This document shows positions 33,314-42,217 of a stretch of DNA of 64,000 nucleotides, piece after piece (within the stretch, counting starts at the first letter, position 1; every line of letters begins with the position of its first letter). Source of the stretch: Vanrija pseudolonga (taxonomy: Eukaryota > Basidiomycota > Tremellomycetes > Trichosporonales > Trichosporonaceae); assembly GCF_020906515.1 (NCBI RefSeq), contig NC_085850.1:186001-250000 (forward strand). The letters run 5' to 3'. The notes beneath the pieces were generated by a model, which saw only the letters and a list, made by a program, of their open reading frames with translations, was not told the origin of the DNA and ran no database searches. A program made the translations under genes and the position numbers.

Positions 33314-34058
33314 GGTGTGTGGGTGTGGGTGTTGGTGGGGATGGGGCGGAGGCGGAGGTTCAGCGCCAAGCCTTTATACCTCTGGACTGTCGGCTCTTCG
33401 TATCCAGGCGAGCAAGGCCAAGTCTTCAGTACCGGCTAGCACGTACGCAGCGCCGTCATGGATCACCGCGGCAAGGCTGCAGATGCCCGTCGTCGCCGCC
33501 GTGCCGCTCGCCGTGCCTATGTTCGAGACCCGGATCTCAAACACGGTGCCAAGAACTACATAAGGCGCGCTGAAGTAAGTACCCCACAATTTGAAGCCTC
33601 TGGACTGTGTTCGCTCTACAGGCAGGAGCTGCACAGGCGCGTGCATCGGCGAGACCATATCGAGAGCATAGCGGCTGAAGTGATAGAAGTCATCTGTGGG
33701 TGTTGCTGGTCACTGCCCACAACCCCTCATCTCCCGTGCCGGCGGCAATGGCATGGATGTCCTGACGGCGTGGTCTGGTCGGCCGAGACATGTGTTCCGG
33801 TCGTATGTCGGCGAGGCTCCACGTTACTGTCACCACGGCGACTGGTCGGCCTCTAGTCCGTCACGACGAGAACGTGCACCGCCGTCACGCCGCCGTCATC
33901 GCCTCGGCCGTCGGCGCAAGCTTGCTTGCCTTGCCACTGGCGAGCACGCTCTCTCACCCCCGTTCCTGGCCACTCCTGCCCCCAGGCCCACGCCAAACAC
34001 CGCCCCATCAACGACGAATGCAGAGTCACCTCCATCACCTACACCTACACAATGCGAA
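33314..34058. other. Intergenic region with an unassigned 94-codon frame
   Basis: Contains CCM-5 promoter elements and a minus-strand frame (33374-33658) with a hydrophobic middle (VIHDGAAYVLAGTEDLALLAW). The frame matches no family I know and overlaps the CCM-5 TATA box, so I do not call it a gene. Confidence 0.3.
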
Positions 34059-34595
34059 TTATACAGCCATGACAGTAGCCGCCGCGAGCCCAACGAGCGC
34101 GACGACGCCGAAGCGTGCGGGGGCCGCGCCGGCGGCCGAGCTCGCGTGCGCACTGGGACTTGTCGTTGCCCCCGAGGCCGAGGGCGTCGACCCCGAGGCA
34201 CCAGCGGCACCAGCCCCTCGCGCAGGGTACGTCGTGAGCTCCTTCTCGCTCGTCTCGGCGAGCACGGTGCCGTTCGCGAGCGTGACCGTCAGGCCGACCC
34301 ACATGTCCTCGTCTGCCACGACGTCGGCGAACACGCATGCGGCGGACTTGGCCGCGCGGTCGTCCTGGAGCGGCGAGTCGATATGGCATCTTGTGGTCGT
34401 CTGCGCGGATATCGCTGCTGGCAACGTGAAGCCCTCGGGGACTGCGGCGGCGAACTGGGTGCTGGTGAGGTTGCTTATCTGCCCCGAGCCGTCGGCGCAG
34501 CAGCTGGCCAGGTCGGCCGCCCGGATGCCGGTGTAGTAGTCGAGCGCGACGGGGTCGCCGTGCGCTTGTAGCCCGTCGCCGAAGATGGCGGCCAT
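34059..34595 (-). CDS. CCM-6: four-cysteine CCM protein with Ser/Ala stalk
   Basis: 178 residues from ATG at 34595. Module of the second subtype: DYYTGIRAADLASCC, ISNLTSTQFAAAVPEGF, TRCHIDS, SAACVFAD, then MWVGLTVTLANGT. Cys1 and Cys6 of the small members are replaced (Y and V). A Gly/Ser/Ala stalk of about 35 residues follows, then the tail FGVVALVGLAAATVMAV. Such a stalk before a hydrophobic end is typical of fungal GPI proteins. No signal peptide. An (AAG)n run lies in the leader (34620-34642) and GCCAAG lies upstream at 34682-34687. Function unknown. Confidence 0.65.
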   Translation of the reverse strand: MAAIFGDGLQAHGDPVALDYYTGIRAADLASCCADGSGQISNLTSTQFAAAVPEGFTLPAAISAQTTTRCHIDSPLQDDRAAKSAACVFADVVADEDMWVGLTVTLANGTVLAETSEKELTTYPARGAGAAGASGSTPSASGATTSPSAHASSAAGAAPARFGVVALVGLAAATVMAV

Positions 34596-35151
34596 GGTCG
34601 TGCAGTTGTGGTGGCGAGAGTGAAGAAGAAGAAGAAGAAGAGGGTGTTGTGCAGACGAGCAAGACAAGTCGTGGGAGACATGCCAAGCCCTTGCATTCAT
34701 GCTGCTGCAGGGTGCGTGCCTGTAACAACTTGCGACGAACGAACGCATCTGGTGACGCAGACCCTAGGCGCGTGTCTCACTTAGCAAACAGGCTCAGAAT
34801 GTAGTGCAATTCGAGTTCCAGTTCGGCTCAGTTCGGCGAGGTGCTGCACGCTGAGCTGGTCAAGACATCGGGGGAGGACGCCGAGGTTGGCAAAGCCACA
34901 CGAGGGCGCCGCGCTGTCGGGCGCCGTGCGGTCGACGCTGCCTCACACGACGCAAACGACGCACACGACCTCACTGTTGTTGTACTCAAAAGCACCGTGC
35001 GCCGCTGCATTCCGTGTTGCGTAGTGGACGTCACCATGCGCTTGCTTGGTGCGCACTGGCGCGGTCGGTTGTCTTGGCTCCCGATTGCAGCAGGGATGCG
35101 TGGGCCGCAACCAGGTGCATAGTGGGTATGGATAAGTCTACAACAATGACC
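34596..35151. other. Intergenic region, 556 bp
   Basis: Leader and promoter of CCM-6 with the (AAG)n run and a GCCAAG core, then the 3' flank of the CRAL-TRIO gene. No gene seen. Confidence 0.4.
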
Positions 35152-36593
35152 CTATGCAGTAGCCGCCACGGCCTCAACGGCAGCCGGCGCAACAACCTCA
35201 GGCTCGGCCGTCGCCTCCTTCGTCCCGTTCGCCGTGCCCGCCAGCGTCGACTCCTCGCTCTCGACGCCCAGCTGGTCGACGGCATGCTTGATCCCCAAGC
35301 CGGTCGGCGCGACCCACGGCCTGCCTTGCAGGTCGAGCCTGCCGCCGTCTGGCGCGAGCCTGCAAAATCTGGTGGGTCAGACGCACTCATAACATTTCAC
35401 CCACTCGCTCAGCTCCTTCCAGTACACGCCGTGGTCGTACTTGAAGTTGACCTGCCCGCCGTAGTCGCTCTCGAGCTGGTCGGCGGCGATCAGCTCGTCG
35501 AGGTTGGGGTTGAAGCGGACCTATGTAGCGGCGTCAGCGGCTGGACGAAGAAGGTCAGGCGCACCTTGTCCCGCGACACGGGGTCGATGAAGGCCGAGAT
35601 GGCAGAGTAGAACGCGCCGAAGAACCACGGAGCGTTGACGATGATACCCCGCCCGAGACCTGCCGTCGGTCAGCAATCATGTCCCCGACGTCGCACCCAC
35701 GCTCGACGTAGTGGTTCGCCATAATGTGCAGCACGGTGCGCGACATGTGCATGCTCGTGCGCTCCGAGAACGAGATGGACGCGTACTGCCGTCGGTCAGT
35801 GAGGAACTAGCCGCTGGCCCACGTACATCAAGGAAGATGACGAGCTGTTCTTGGCCGGGCGGACACAGATCAATACAGCGCTCGAGGAACCACACGGTGT
35901 ACCGGACCATCCGGGGCGACTCCTTTGTGTTCTGTCGTCCCGGGCGCATGATGAGGAGAGGTCTTCCTTGTCTGTCAAACCCGGAGAGGACGCTGCGGAG
36001 TAGTGTCAGTCGACTTGCTCTTCCCCTCCTTCACCACGCACATCTTGCCCGTCTCGTTCTCGGGCTCCACCTCGCCCGGCTCGATCAAATCCGGCCGATA
36101 CTCCCTCCTCCACTCGATCGTCGCCTTGATGCGCTTCTTCGCGTCCGCCATGTGCCACTTCGCCGCGCGCATATAGCGCGCATGCACGCCGGGATCGGAG
36201 AGGAAGCGCCGCTCCCAGGGATAGTACTCGTCGTCTTCGGGCAGGATGAGCTCGTCGGTGTACTCGCGCAGGTCGTCGATCTGGCGCCGGCGTCAGTTCA
36301 GCTGGCTTGTGCTGTACAGTATGTAGCTTGCTTACGTCGGCGAGCTGGCTGTCGGTGTACTCCCGCACCGGGATCTCCGAGTCCTCCGGCGCGACAGCGG
36401 TGATAGAGTACGTGACGGGCAGCTCGTTGCTCGGTTCGGGGACGACGGGGAGCTTGGGCTCGACGACCGAGTCGGCCGTCACACCCTCCGCGGCGGTGGA
36501 GGACGCCGACCGCACAGGCAGCGGGACGGCCAGCCCGCCGTCAGCCTTGGAAGGCTCCGCAGCTGTGCTCGATGCCGATCTGAAGAAACCCAT
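35152..36593 (-). CDS. CRAL-TRIO (Sec14-like) lipid-binding protein
   Basis: Sec14-family phospholipid or sterol-type transfer protein, cytosolic or membrane-peripheral. From ATG at 36593 a low-complexity leader of about 80 residues is followed by LREYTDELILPEDD and the CRAL-TRIO-N helices (FLSDPGVHARYMRAAKWHMADAKKRIKATIEWR, quoted only by its landmarks ARYMRAAKWHM and IEWRREYRPD). The lipid-binding lobe reads FDRQGRPLLIMRPGRQN, YTVWFLERCIDLCPPGQEQ, VIFLD, then YASISFSERTSMHMSRTVLHIMANHYVER and GRGIIVNAPWFFGAFYSAISAFIDPVSRDKVRF, again matched by landmarks such as VNAPWFFGAFY and FIDPVSRDKVRF. About six short introns. It interrupts the CCM array on the same strand; no functional link is evident. 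Confidence 0.82.
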
Positions 36594-37140
36594 GCTCGTG
36601 GCAGCGGTGGTGAGATGTGCGATGATGAGACGATGTTGATGCAGTTGATTTCGCTTGCCGACCGACGGCCCCACGCCGCGGCCAGGTGAGCGAGCCGCGC
36701 GCGTCGGCACTGACACGGGTTTCCCGTGACGCCTCGCGACCCTGCTGGCTGTCGCCTTTGCCTCTGCCTTTCTGGCGCTCGCGGAATGCATACGCCGCGA
36801 GTGACAACCTGACGCGTACGTATACGAGATGCGCGTCGCGTGTCTCGGAACATGGGTGACTCGAGCGACACACCCAGACTCGTTACAGCTACAGCCTTTG
36901 CGGCCTTGGACCGACGCCTCGTCTCGGACTTGGCCGCACCACCCGGGATCCCCACTCTGCCCGACTCGGCCCCACGGGTCATTGCTATTTGATGCTTGTG
37001 CCGCCGCCATCATGGAACCGAGTGGACAAGTACACCAGCAATCCCACTCTATGCGTCCTCCGCACTAGCCGGTGTGGCGGATCTGCGGCATGCTCGGCGC
37101 CAATCGTGCCGGACCGACAGGAACATTGATCTGCAACGGC
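36594..37140. other. Intergenic region, 547 bp
   Basis: Promoter of the CRAL-TRIO gene and 3' flank of CCM-7. The sequence GTGGCGGATCTG near 37074 also occurs near 5655. No gene recognised. Confidence 0.4.
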
Positions 37141-37800
37141 TTATAGTACAAACATGACACCGGCGCACAACCCAAAAATGGCAAGAAGCCCGAACCCTAC
37201 CTGCACGCGTGTGGAAGACGACGCCGGGGCGTGTGCTGCGCTGGGACTTGGGCTGGGGGAGGAGACGACGCTCGTCCCAGCCACCGTCGGCGCAGCGGCA
37301 TTCGCGCGCGTGCTCGAACTCGAACTCGTCACCATGAACGCCGGAACCTCTTCGCCCTTCGAATTGGTCGCCATCGGTCCATGGTACGTGGACACAGCCG
37401 ACACCTGTGGATCAGGCAACCCAACCACAGTCCCGTTGGGCAGAGCAACCGTGATCTGGCACCATACCTCCCAGATCTGCGGGTCGGGGACGGCGTGCAG
37501 CGCGTTACCGAGCATGTGGTACTTGTCCGTCGGGGTGTAGCTGTCGGCCGCGCTGACGTTGAACGGGATGCGGCAGTGCGTTATGGTCGCCGAAGTGAGG
37601 TTCTGGGGTAGTCGGAAAGGGGAGGGCGCTGCGCCGTCGTACTCTGCCTGCGTGAGATTTGTCGCTGTGCCGTTCCACACCTTGCAGACCTGGTCAAGCA
37701 CGCCGAGGTGGATGCCCGACCAAATGTCGACGGGGATGGTGTTGTTTAGCGCCAGCGCCGCCGCGGCGGGCTGTAGTGGCCCGAGAGGTGCAACGGACAT
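37141..37800 (-). CDS. CCM-7: divergent CCM protein with reduced cysteines
   Basis: 219 residues from ATG at 37800. Module: DIWSGIHLGVLDQVCKVWNG, then NLTQAEYDGAAPSPF, THCRIPF and VWCQITVALPNGTVVG. The CC doublet is reduced to VC, Cys1 and Cys5 are absent and Cys6 is kept, so it is the most diverged member. It has six or more sequons. A long Ser/Ala/Pro stalk leads to a tail ending FGLCAGVMFVL. The N-terminus (MSVAPLGPLQPAAAALALNN) is the most hydrophobic of the family but lacks a basic n-region and a convincing cleavage site. Function unknown. Confidence 0.6.
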   Translation of the reverse strand: MSVAPLGPLQPAAAALALNNTIPVDIWSGIHLGVLDQVCKVWNGTATNLTQAEYDGAAPSPFRLPQNLTSATITHCRIPFNVSAADSYTPTDKYHMLGNALHAVPDPQIWEVWCQITVALPNGTVVGLPDPQVSAVSTYHGPMATNSKGEEVPAFMVTSSSSSTRANAAAPTVAGTSVVSSPSPSPSAAHAPASSSTRVQVGFGLLAIFGLCAGVMFVL

Positions 37801-38247
37801 GATGAGCGTGGTGTGTGGAGGGGTGAGTGCGAGGACGGGTCCGCGGCGCCGTCTTATGGCCAACATGGTTGCTGGAAACAACAGATCTGGGCCATGTGCC
37901 TGGAGGCATTGCCTTACACCGTTCCGCCACCGTCCCGCAACCACTCTTTGAACAGCTTGGGGTGTGCCTAGTGGAGGACGTTGGCTGCCTCCTACTCCTT
38001 GTGGTGCACCCACACCCCGTCTCAGCAAGGGGGAGGCCCAGTTCTGTGCCCTCACGACAACAGTGGACAGCGCGAGTTGGTCGATGACGCACATGACATT
38101 GCCTCCCTGCCAAGCTTCCTGATTTCACTCCGAAGTTGGAACATTTGTACCTGGTATCAACGACCGGTTAGCAGCTCTTGACGTGCACATTGAGTCTTCT
38201 GTATGCATTCACCCCTTGCGAATCCTACTCTGCCCACTTATCCCCCA
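37801..38247. other. Divergent promoter, CCM-7 and SIMPL gene
   Basis: A 447-bp head-to-head intergenic region. A weak TATA-like CCATAAGAC (minus) lies about 55 bp before the CCM-7 ATG. No shared CCM upstream element was found here. Confidence 0.35.
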
Positions 38248-39009
38248 ATGGCTGCTCAGGTATCCCAAACGCTGGCCCCAATCGGCACGGGCACACAGAT
38301 CACAGTGGCAGGCTCACACAGCGTCGAGCGGACCCCCGAGCTCGCGGATGTGACGATCCGCGTGGCGGCCGACGGGACCGACAAGGCCAAGGTGCTCAAG
38401 GTGTTCAAGGCCTCGGCCAACGACGTCGCGGGGATGATTTCGCGCATCGCGCCAGCGAAGCAAAGTGGCGGAGGGGCCGCCGTGCACGCCGAGTGGCCGG
38501 TCTGCGACGCGTCCAAGCCCGTCGTGCGGTGGCACACGGGGCGGCTGGCGACATGGTGGTGGGGGCCAGAGGCAACCCGGTACCGCGCGGAGCAGGACTA
38601 CACAGTCACGGTCCACGACTTCTCCGCACTCGAAGTGTTCGTCAGCACCGTAGCGGTGCGTGAAAGCGAGGCAGGGCGGGGCTGATGACAGATGGAGAAG
38701 AACGTGGACTTCAGCAACATCACCTGGCGGGTGTCCCTCCCGACCCGCGACGCCCTCGAGGCCGAAGTGTACGGCGGCGCGGTTCTCGACGCCAAGCGCC
38801 GGGCGCTCATCTTACTCGCACCCATAATGGACGCGCCGAGCCTCACGCCCCTCGAGATTGTGGAGAAGGCCGCCGATATCAACGTTTCGCTTCCTCGGCG
38901 TATGGGGCGCAGCGGTGGGTCGATAGGAGAGGACCCGCTTATCCGCTTTGAGCCTGCACCTATTAGGCACACGGTCAAGGTGGACACAAAGTGGGCTGTG
39001 GTCAACTAG
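38248..39009 (+). CDS. SIMPL-domain (DUF541) protein
   Basis: 241 residues, one 36-nt intron (38656-38691). The N-terminal half matches the SIMPL/DUF541 fold: GTQITVAGSHSVERTPELADVTIRV, seen through its landmarks ITVAGSHSVER and ELADVTIRVAADG, then KVLKVFKASANDVAGMI. It continues with YRAEQDYTVTVHDFSALEVFV and the C-terminal DALEAEVYGGAVLDAKRRA segment typical of the second repeat. SIMPL proteins are mostly bacterial periplasmic or poorly characterised; fungal copies are soluble. ATG at 38203 is in frame and possible; I chose 38248 because conservation starts soon after. It is the only plus-strand gene within the CCM array. Confidence 0.72.
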
Positions 39010-39191
39010 GGAAAGTTGTAGCGGCCATCCCCAGCTGTATGTTGTATGTAAGGCGCGCGGGCTGCCCAAGTGGCGCACGGTTGCGGGAACGAACACGTCT
39101 CTCACCGCCACATGGCTAAGACTTGAGTAGCAATGATGAGTTGTACATCCAACTGAGTACATAGTGCTTCAAGATGTAGAAATGGTGAATC

Positions 39192-40154
39192 TTAGAACAG
39201 TACAACCGCCGCTGCTGCAATGCCTATAAGCGATATCAACCCCAACTTGGCATGGCTCGAGCCTGCGGCAGACCTGGTGGCCGGGGCAGTAGGCGTCGTG
39301 GCCGCTGTGGGCGTGAGTGTGGCGATGATGCCGCCACCGGTGATCGACACAGGCCCGGTGGGATCGAGCCATGGCGTGGACGTGACAGTGAGACCGGGCT
39401 TGATCCAGACCCATATGGTGCCCCAAGCGTCTGTCTGCGTGGCGATGAACCACATGGGTACGGTATGTACCTCGTCGAGGCAGCTGGCGAGCTGGTCCCC
39501 GCGCACACTGGGGATGCGGCAGTGGCCCACGTTGCTCGAGCTGAGATCTGTGGGCAGGTCGAGCCCGATCGGCGCGGTCAAGTTATACGCCTCGACCGAG
39601 GTGAACTTGAGCGTGCCGTTCAGTCGGTCGCAGCACGAAGACATCTGGTTGAAGTAGAGGCCCGAGTAGAAGTCGGCATATTCGGCCCTGAACTTGTCGC
39701 CGACCTGGACAGAGTAGCTGTTCGTGTCGGTGGGCGCGGCGATCGTTCCACGGCCCGTGACGAGGGTGACCATCTTCCAGCCGTCCGCGTCGGGCAAGTA
39801 CCACACGGTTCCGTCATCAGCGTTCATGACCTCGGCGTACCACATTACCACGTCCGCGGGCGCCTTGGAACCGGGGTGCAGGCAGGTCTTGTAGGACATG
39901 TAGTTGCCCCGGCCCGGGCCAACGAGGTCGAGGTGGCAGCGGCCGATGACAGCGGACGAGATGTTCGGCGCGAGGACGAGCCCGGGCGGAGCGGTCGCAT
40001 TGAACTGGTCCAGCGTGAGGTTGTTGTACTGCCCGGAATATGTCGCACAGCACTGCGAGTGCAGTTGGGGTTGAAGACCAGAGTAGGTGTCGGCCGAGAG
40101 GCCGGTGGGGCCAGGTGGCGGAGTAAGTGTCGCGATTGTGAGCGTCCCGGACAT
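39192..40154 (-). CDS. CCM-8: double-module CCM protein
   Basis: 320 residues, single exon, two CCM modules. Module 1: DTYSGLQPQLHSQCC, NLTLDQFNATAPPGL, GRCHLDL, KTCLHPG, MWYAEVMNADDGT. Module 2 (from about residue 135): DFYSGLYFNQMSSCC, YNLTAPIGL, GHCRIPS, ASCLDEV, MWFIATQTDAWGT. Both are four-Cys modules. A Thr/Ala/Pro stalk precedes the tail LGLISLIGIAAAAVVLF, which is nearly identical in CCM-9 and CCM-10. No signal peptide. A TATA box is 59 bp upstream of the ATG, and the promoter shares three elements with CCM-9 and CCM-10. Function unknown; a surface protein is inferred. Confidence 0.68.
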   Translation of the reverse strand: MSGTLTIATLTPPPGPTGLSADTYSGLQPQLHSQCCATYSGQYNNLTLDQFNATAPPGLVLAPNISSAVIGRCHLDLVGPGRGNYMSYKTCLHPGSKAPADVVMWYAEVMNADDGTVWYLPDADGWKMVTLVTGRGTIAAPTDTNSYSVQVGDKFRAEYADFYSGLYFNQMSSCCDRLNGTLKFTSVEAYNLTAPIGLDLPTDLSSSNVGHCRIPSVRGDQLASCLDEVHTVPMWFIATQTDAWGTIWVWIKPGLTVTSTPWLDPTGPVSITGGGIIATLTPTAATTPTAPATRSAAGSSHAKLGLISLIGIAAAAVVLF

Positions 40155-40210
40155 GGCTAGTGGAGCGGTATGTATGCAAAGACTGGGAGCTGTTCTACTC
40201 TACTGTCCTC

Positions 40211-40311
40211 CTTTATACCCCTCCTGCCATCTCTGCCAAGCCTGAAGCCAGGTCTGGTCGAGAAGTCGAGAGGACATGGTGCAGGACATTGCCAGTGCCT
40301 GGACGTTTCAC
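40211..40311 (-). promoter_or_regulatory. CCM-8 promoter: TATA, GCTTGGC and 19-bp upstream element
   Basis: On the minus strand, reading toward the gene: a 19-bp element at 40293-40311 (plus strand CAGTGCCTGGACGTTTCAC), GCTTGGC at 40235-40241 (plus GCCAAGC, a PacC/Rim101-type core) and a TATA box at 40211-40220. The same three elements occur at the same distances before CCM-9 and CCM-10. Confidence 0.6.
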
Positions 40312-40401
40312 TTCCACATCTGCGGTCACATGTAAGATCCTCGGGTGCCGAGTTGTGCACTTTGGGTTGGGGACGTGTGCCTGTAGATGCATATACAAAC
40401 A

Positions 40402-40902
40402 CTACAGAGTCACGATCGCGGCCGCTGCCATCGCAAGGAGCGATATCAATCCCAACCTGCCATACGCCGACGTCCCGGAGGACTTGGACGCCGATGTGGC
40501 GGCTGCCGTCGTCGACATCGATGTGGCTGTTGCCGCGCTCGGTTCCTTCGGGAAGCCAAAGACTGTGCCGTTGGGGAAGATGTATGTCACCAGCAAGTGT
40601 GGATCGGTGGTGGCGTCCAACAAACACATCAGGACAATGTCAATCACCTCCCCACCGCCGACGTGGCAGTGTCCGATGGTCGGCGAGCCACCCTGGACAT
40701 CGGGGGGGAGGTAGGTGCCGCTCGGGGCCGTCGCGTTCCACTCGGCCAAGGTCATGTTGTTGGCTGTGCCGTTGCCCTTGGCGCAGCACGGCGCGATCGT
40801 GTGGAGGTTGACGCCGGCCCAGAAGTCTGCCGACGCGGGCTGCATGTCTGCCGGCGTCGAGGCGGGTACTGGAGCCGTTGTCGTGGGTGCTGGTGTGGCC
40901 AT
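40402..40902 (-). CDS. CCM-9: single-module four-cysteine CCM protein
   Basis: 166 residues. A Pro/Thr/Ala leader of about 28 residues, then DFWAGVNLHTIAPCC, NNMTLAEWNATAPSGT, GHCHVGG, LMCLLDA and VTYIFPNGTVFG. Cys1 and Cys6 are absent as in the other four-Cys modules. A Ser/Thr/Ala stalk leads to LGLISLLAMAAAAIVTL. No signal peptide; the leader is polar. Closest to the second module of CCM-10, from which it may derive or which it may have joined. Function unknown. Confidence 0.67.
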   Translation of the reverse strand: MATPAPTTTAPVPASTPADMQPASADFWAGVNLHTIAPCCAKGNGTANNMTLAEWNATAPSGTYLPPDVQGGSPTIGHCHVGGGEVIDIVLMCLLDATTDPHLLVTYIFPNGTVFGFPKEPSAATATSMSTTAAATSASKSSGTSAYGRLGLISLLAMAAAAIVTL

Positions 40903-40960
40903 ATTGTCAATGTGGGTGGGAGGGGGTGCGGCGAGCGCCAGCGCTTCTGCGTATCTTCTC

Positions 40961-41060
40961 TTTTATAGCCAGTCCCCTGATTCTGCCAAGCCCAAGATGG
41001 CGGGTCTTGCTGAGCTCGAGATCGTCGAGGACAACAGGGTGTAGTGCGTGGTCGTTTCAC
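40961..41060 (-). promoter_or_regulatory. CCM-9 promoter: TATA, GCTTGGC and 19-bp upstream element
   Basis: TATA box (plus TTTTATAGCC) at 40961-40970, GCCAAGC (plus) at 40985-40991 and the upstream element TAGTGCGTGGTCGTTTCAC at 41042-41060, two mismatches from the CCM-10 copy. Distances to ATG 40902 are about 60, 83 and 140 bp. Confidence 0.6.
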
Positions 41061-41179
41061 TGCAAGGACTGGACGGCCGTCACAACAACATGCTGGGGTA
41101 CGCGTCCCTGGCCACATGCCGTTGGTGCGTCCCATAAGCGTGCTCGTTTTCTCGTCCCCCATCGATACATAAGACAGCT

Positions 41180-42073
41180 CTAGAGAGAGACTATAGCCGC
41201 CGCAGCCATCCCCAGCAGCGATATCAACCCCAGCTTAACCTGCCCTGCCCCCGGCACCGCCGACGACCTCGCGCCCGTCGTCGCCGACGCGCCGCTCGGC
41301 CGCGCGCTGAACGTCCGCCACGGGTCGGGCACGTTCTCCGTCCAGCCGGTAACGGTCCCGTTGGCATCGGTGCTCGTGCCGACGTACCACGGCGTCGCCT
41401 CCAGTGGCTCGCCCTGCCGGAGACATGTTGCGAGGCTGGGCGACCTGTCGCCCGGCAGACGGCAGTGCGCGACTGTCTCTCCGCTGATGTTCGCGCGGAG
41501 ATAGAACCCCTCCGGCACCGTCGCGTTGAACTCTGCCAGCGTCATGTTGCCCCCCTGCCCCGCGAGGCGCTTGCAGCACGACGCCATCGTGTCCAGATGG
41601 ATGCCGGAGTAGAAGTCTGCCGTCTCGACGTCGTATGTCGTCGTGGAGGGGATCGGCGCCGTCGCAGTTGCGGTGCCAGTGACGTACGTGACGAGCGCGG
41701 TCGCGTTGCCCTCCGAGCCGCCGGCGACGGTGACGTTCCGCATCGTGAGCGTCATCCCGTACCACAGCGGCAGGGGGCTCGCCGTGCCGTTGAACAGGCA
41801 CATCACGAAGTCGCTGAAGCGCGAGCCGGTTCCCACGGACGGGTCGGTCCCGTTCTCGAGGTTGACGTGGCAGTGCCCAATGACCTCCGAGGTCATGTTC
41901 GGCTGGAGGTGGAAGCCCGGCGGCGCGGTCGTGTTGAACTCGGTTTGTGTGAGGTTGGTGTACTGGCCCTCGTTGGAGACGCAGCACTGGTCATGGTGGC
42001 CATGCCAGAGGCCAGAGTACGTGTCCAGCGCGAGGCTGGAGGCGGCTGGTGCTGCTGTTGTGGTTATGGACAT
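41180..42073 (-). CDS. CCM-10: double-module CCM protein
   Basis: 297 residues, single exon, two modules. Module 1: DTYSGLWHGHHDQCC, NLTQTEFNTTAPPGF, GHCHVNL, VMCLFNG, LWYGMTLTMRNVT. Module 2: DFYSGIHLDTMASCC, NMTLAEFNATVPEGF, AHCRLPG, ATCLRQG, PWYVGTSTDANGT. It has the highest sequon count of the family (about ten). A Ser/Ala stalk leads to LGLISLLGMAAAAIVSL. No signal peptide. Same architecture as CCM-8, so the module duplication probably came before the split of these two genes. Function unknown. Confidence 0.68.
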   Translation of the reverse strand: MSITTTAAPAASSLALDTYSGLWHGHHDQCCVSNEGQYTNLTQTEFNTTAPPGFHLQPNMTSEVIGHCHVNLENGTDPSVGTGSRFSDFVMCLFNGTASPLPLWYGMTLTMRNVTVAGGSEGNATALVTYVTGTATATAPIPSTTTYDVETADFYSGIHLDTMASCCKRLAGQGGNMTLAEFNATVPEGFYLRANISGETVAHCRLPGDRSPSLATCLRQGEPLEATPWYVGTSTDANGTVTGWTENVPDPWRTFSARPSGASATTGARSSAVPGAGQVKLGLISLLGMAAAAIVSL

Positions 42074-42125
42074 TGTACAAGCTGTGTTTGGAGAAACGGC
42101 ACAGCGCGCTCGACGCGTTCGCGGT

Positions 42126-42217
42126 TCTTATACCTCCCGAGTTGCGTCGTGCCAAGCATTGAGAAACGCGGCTGTTGTCTTGTCAAGAGGGAGTGGTGCA
42201 GTGCCTGGTCGTTTCAC
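42126..42217 (-). promoter_or_regulatory. CCM-10 promoter: TATA, GCTTGGC and 19-bp upstream element
   Basis: TATA-like CTTATACC (plus) at 42126-42133, GCCAAGC at 42151-42157 and CAGTGCCTGGTCGTTTCAC at 42199-42217. Distances to ATG 42073 are about 55, 78 and 126 bp. Confidence 0.6.

Noticed and set aside
33374-33658. A 94-codon minus-strand frame
   Set aside because: No family resemblance, and it overlaps the CCM-5 TATA box.
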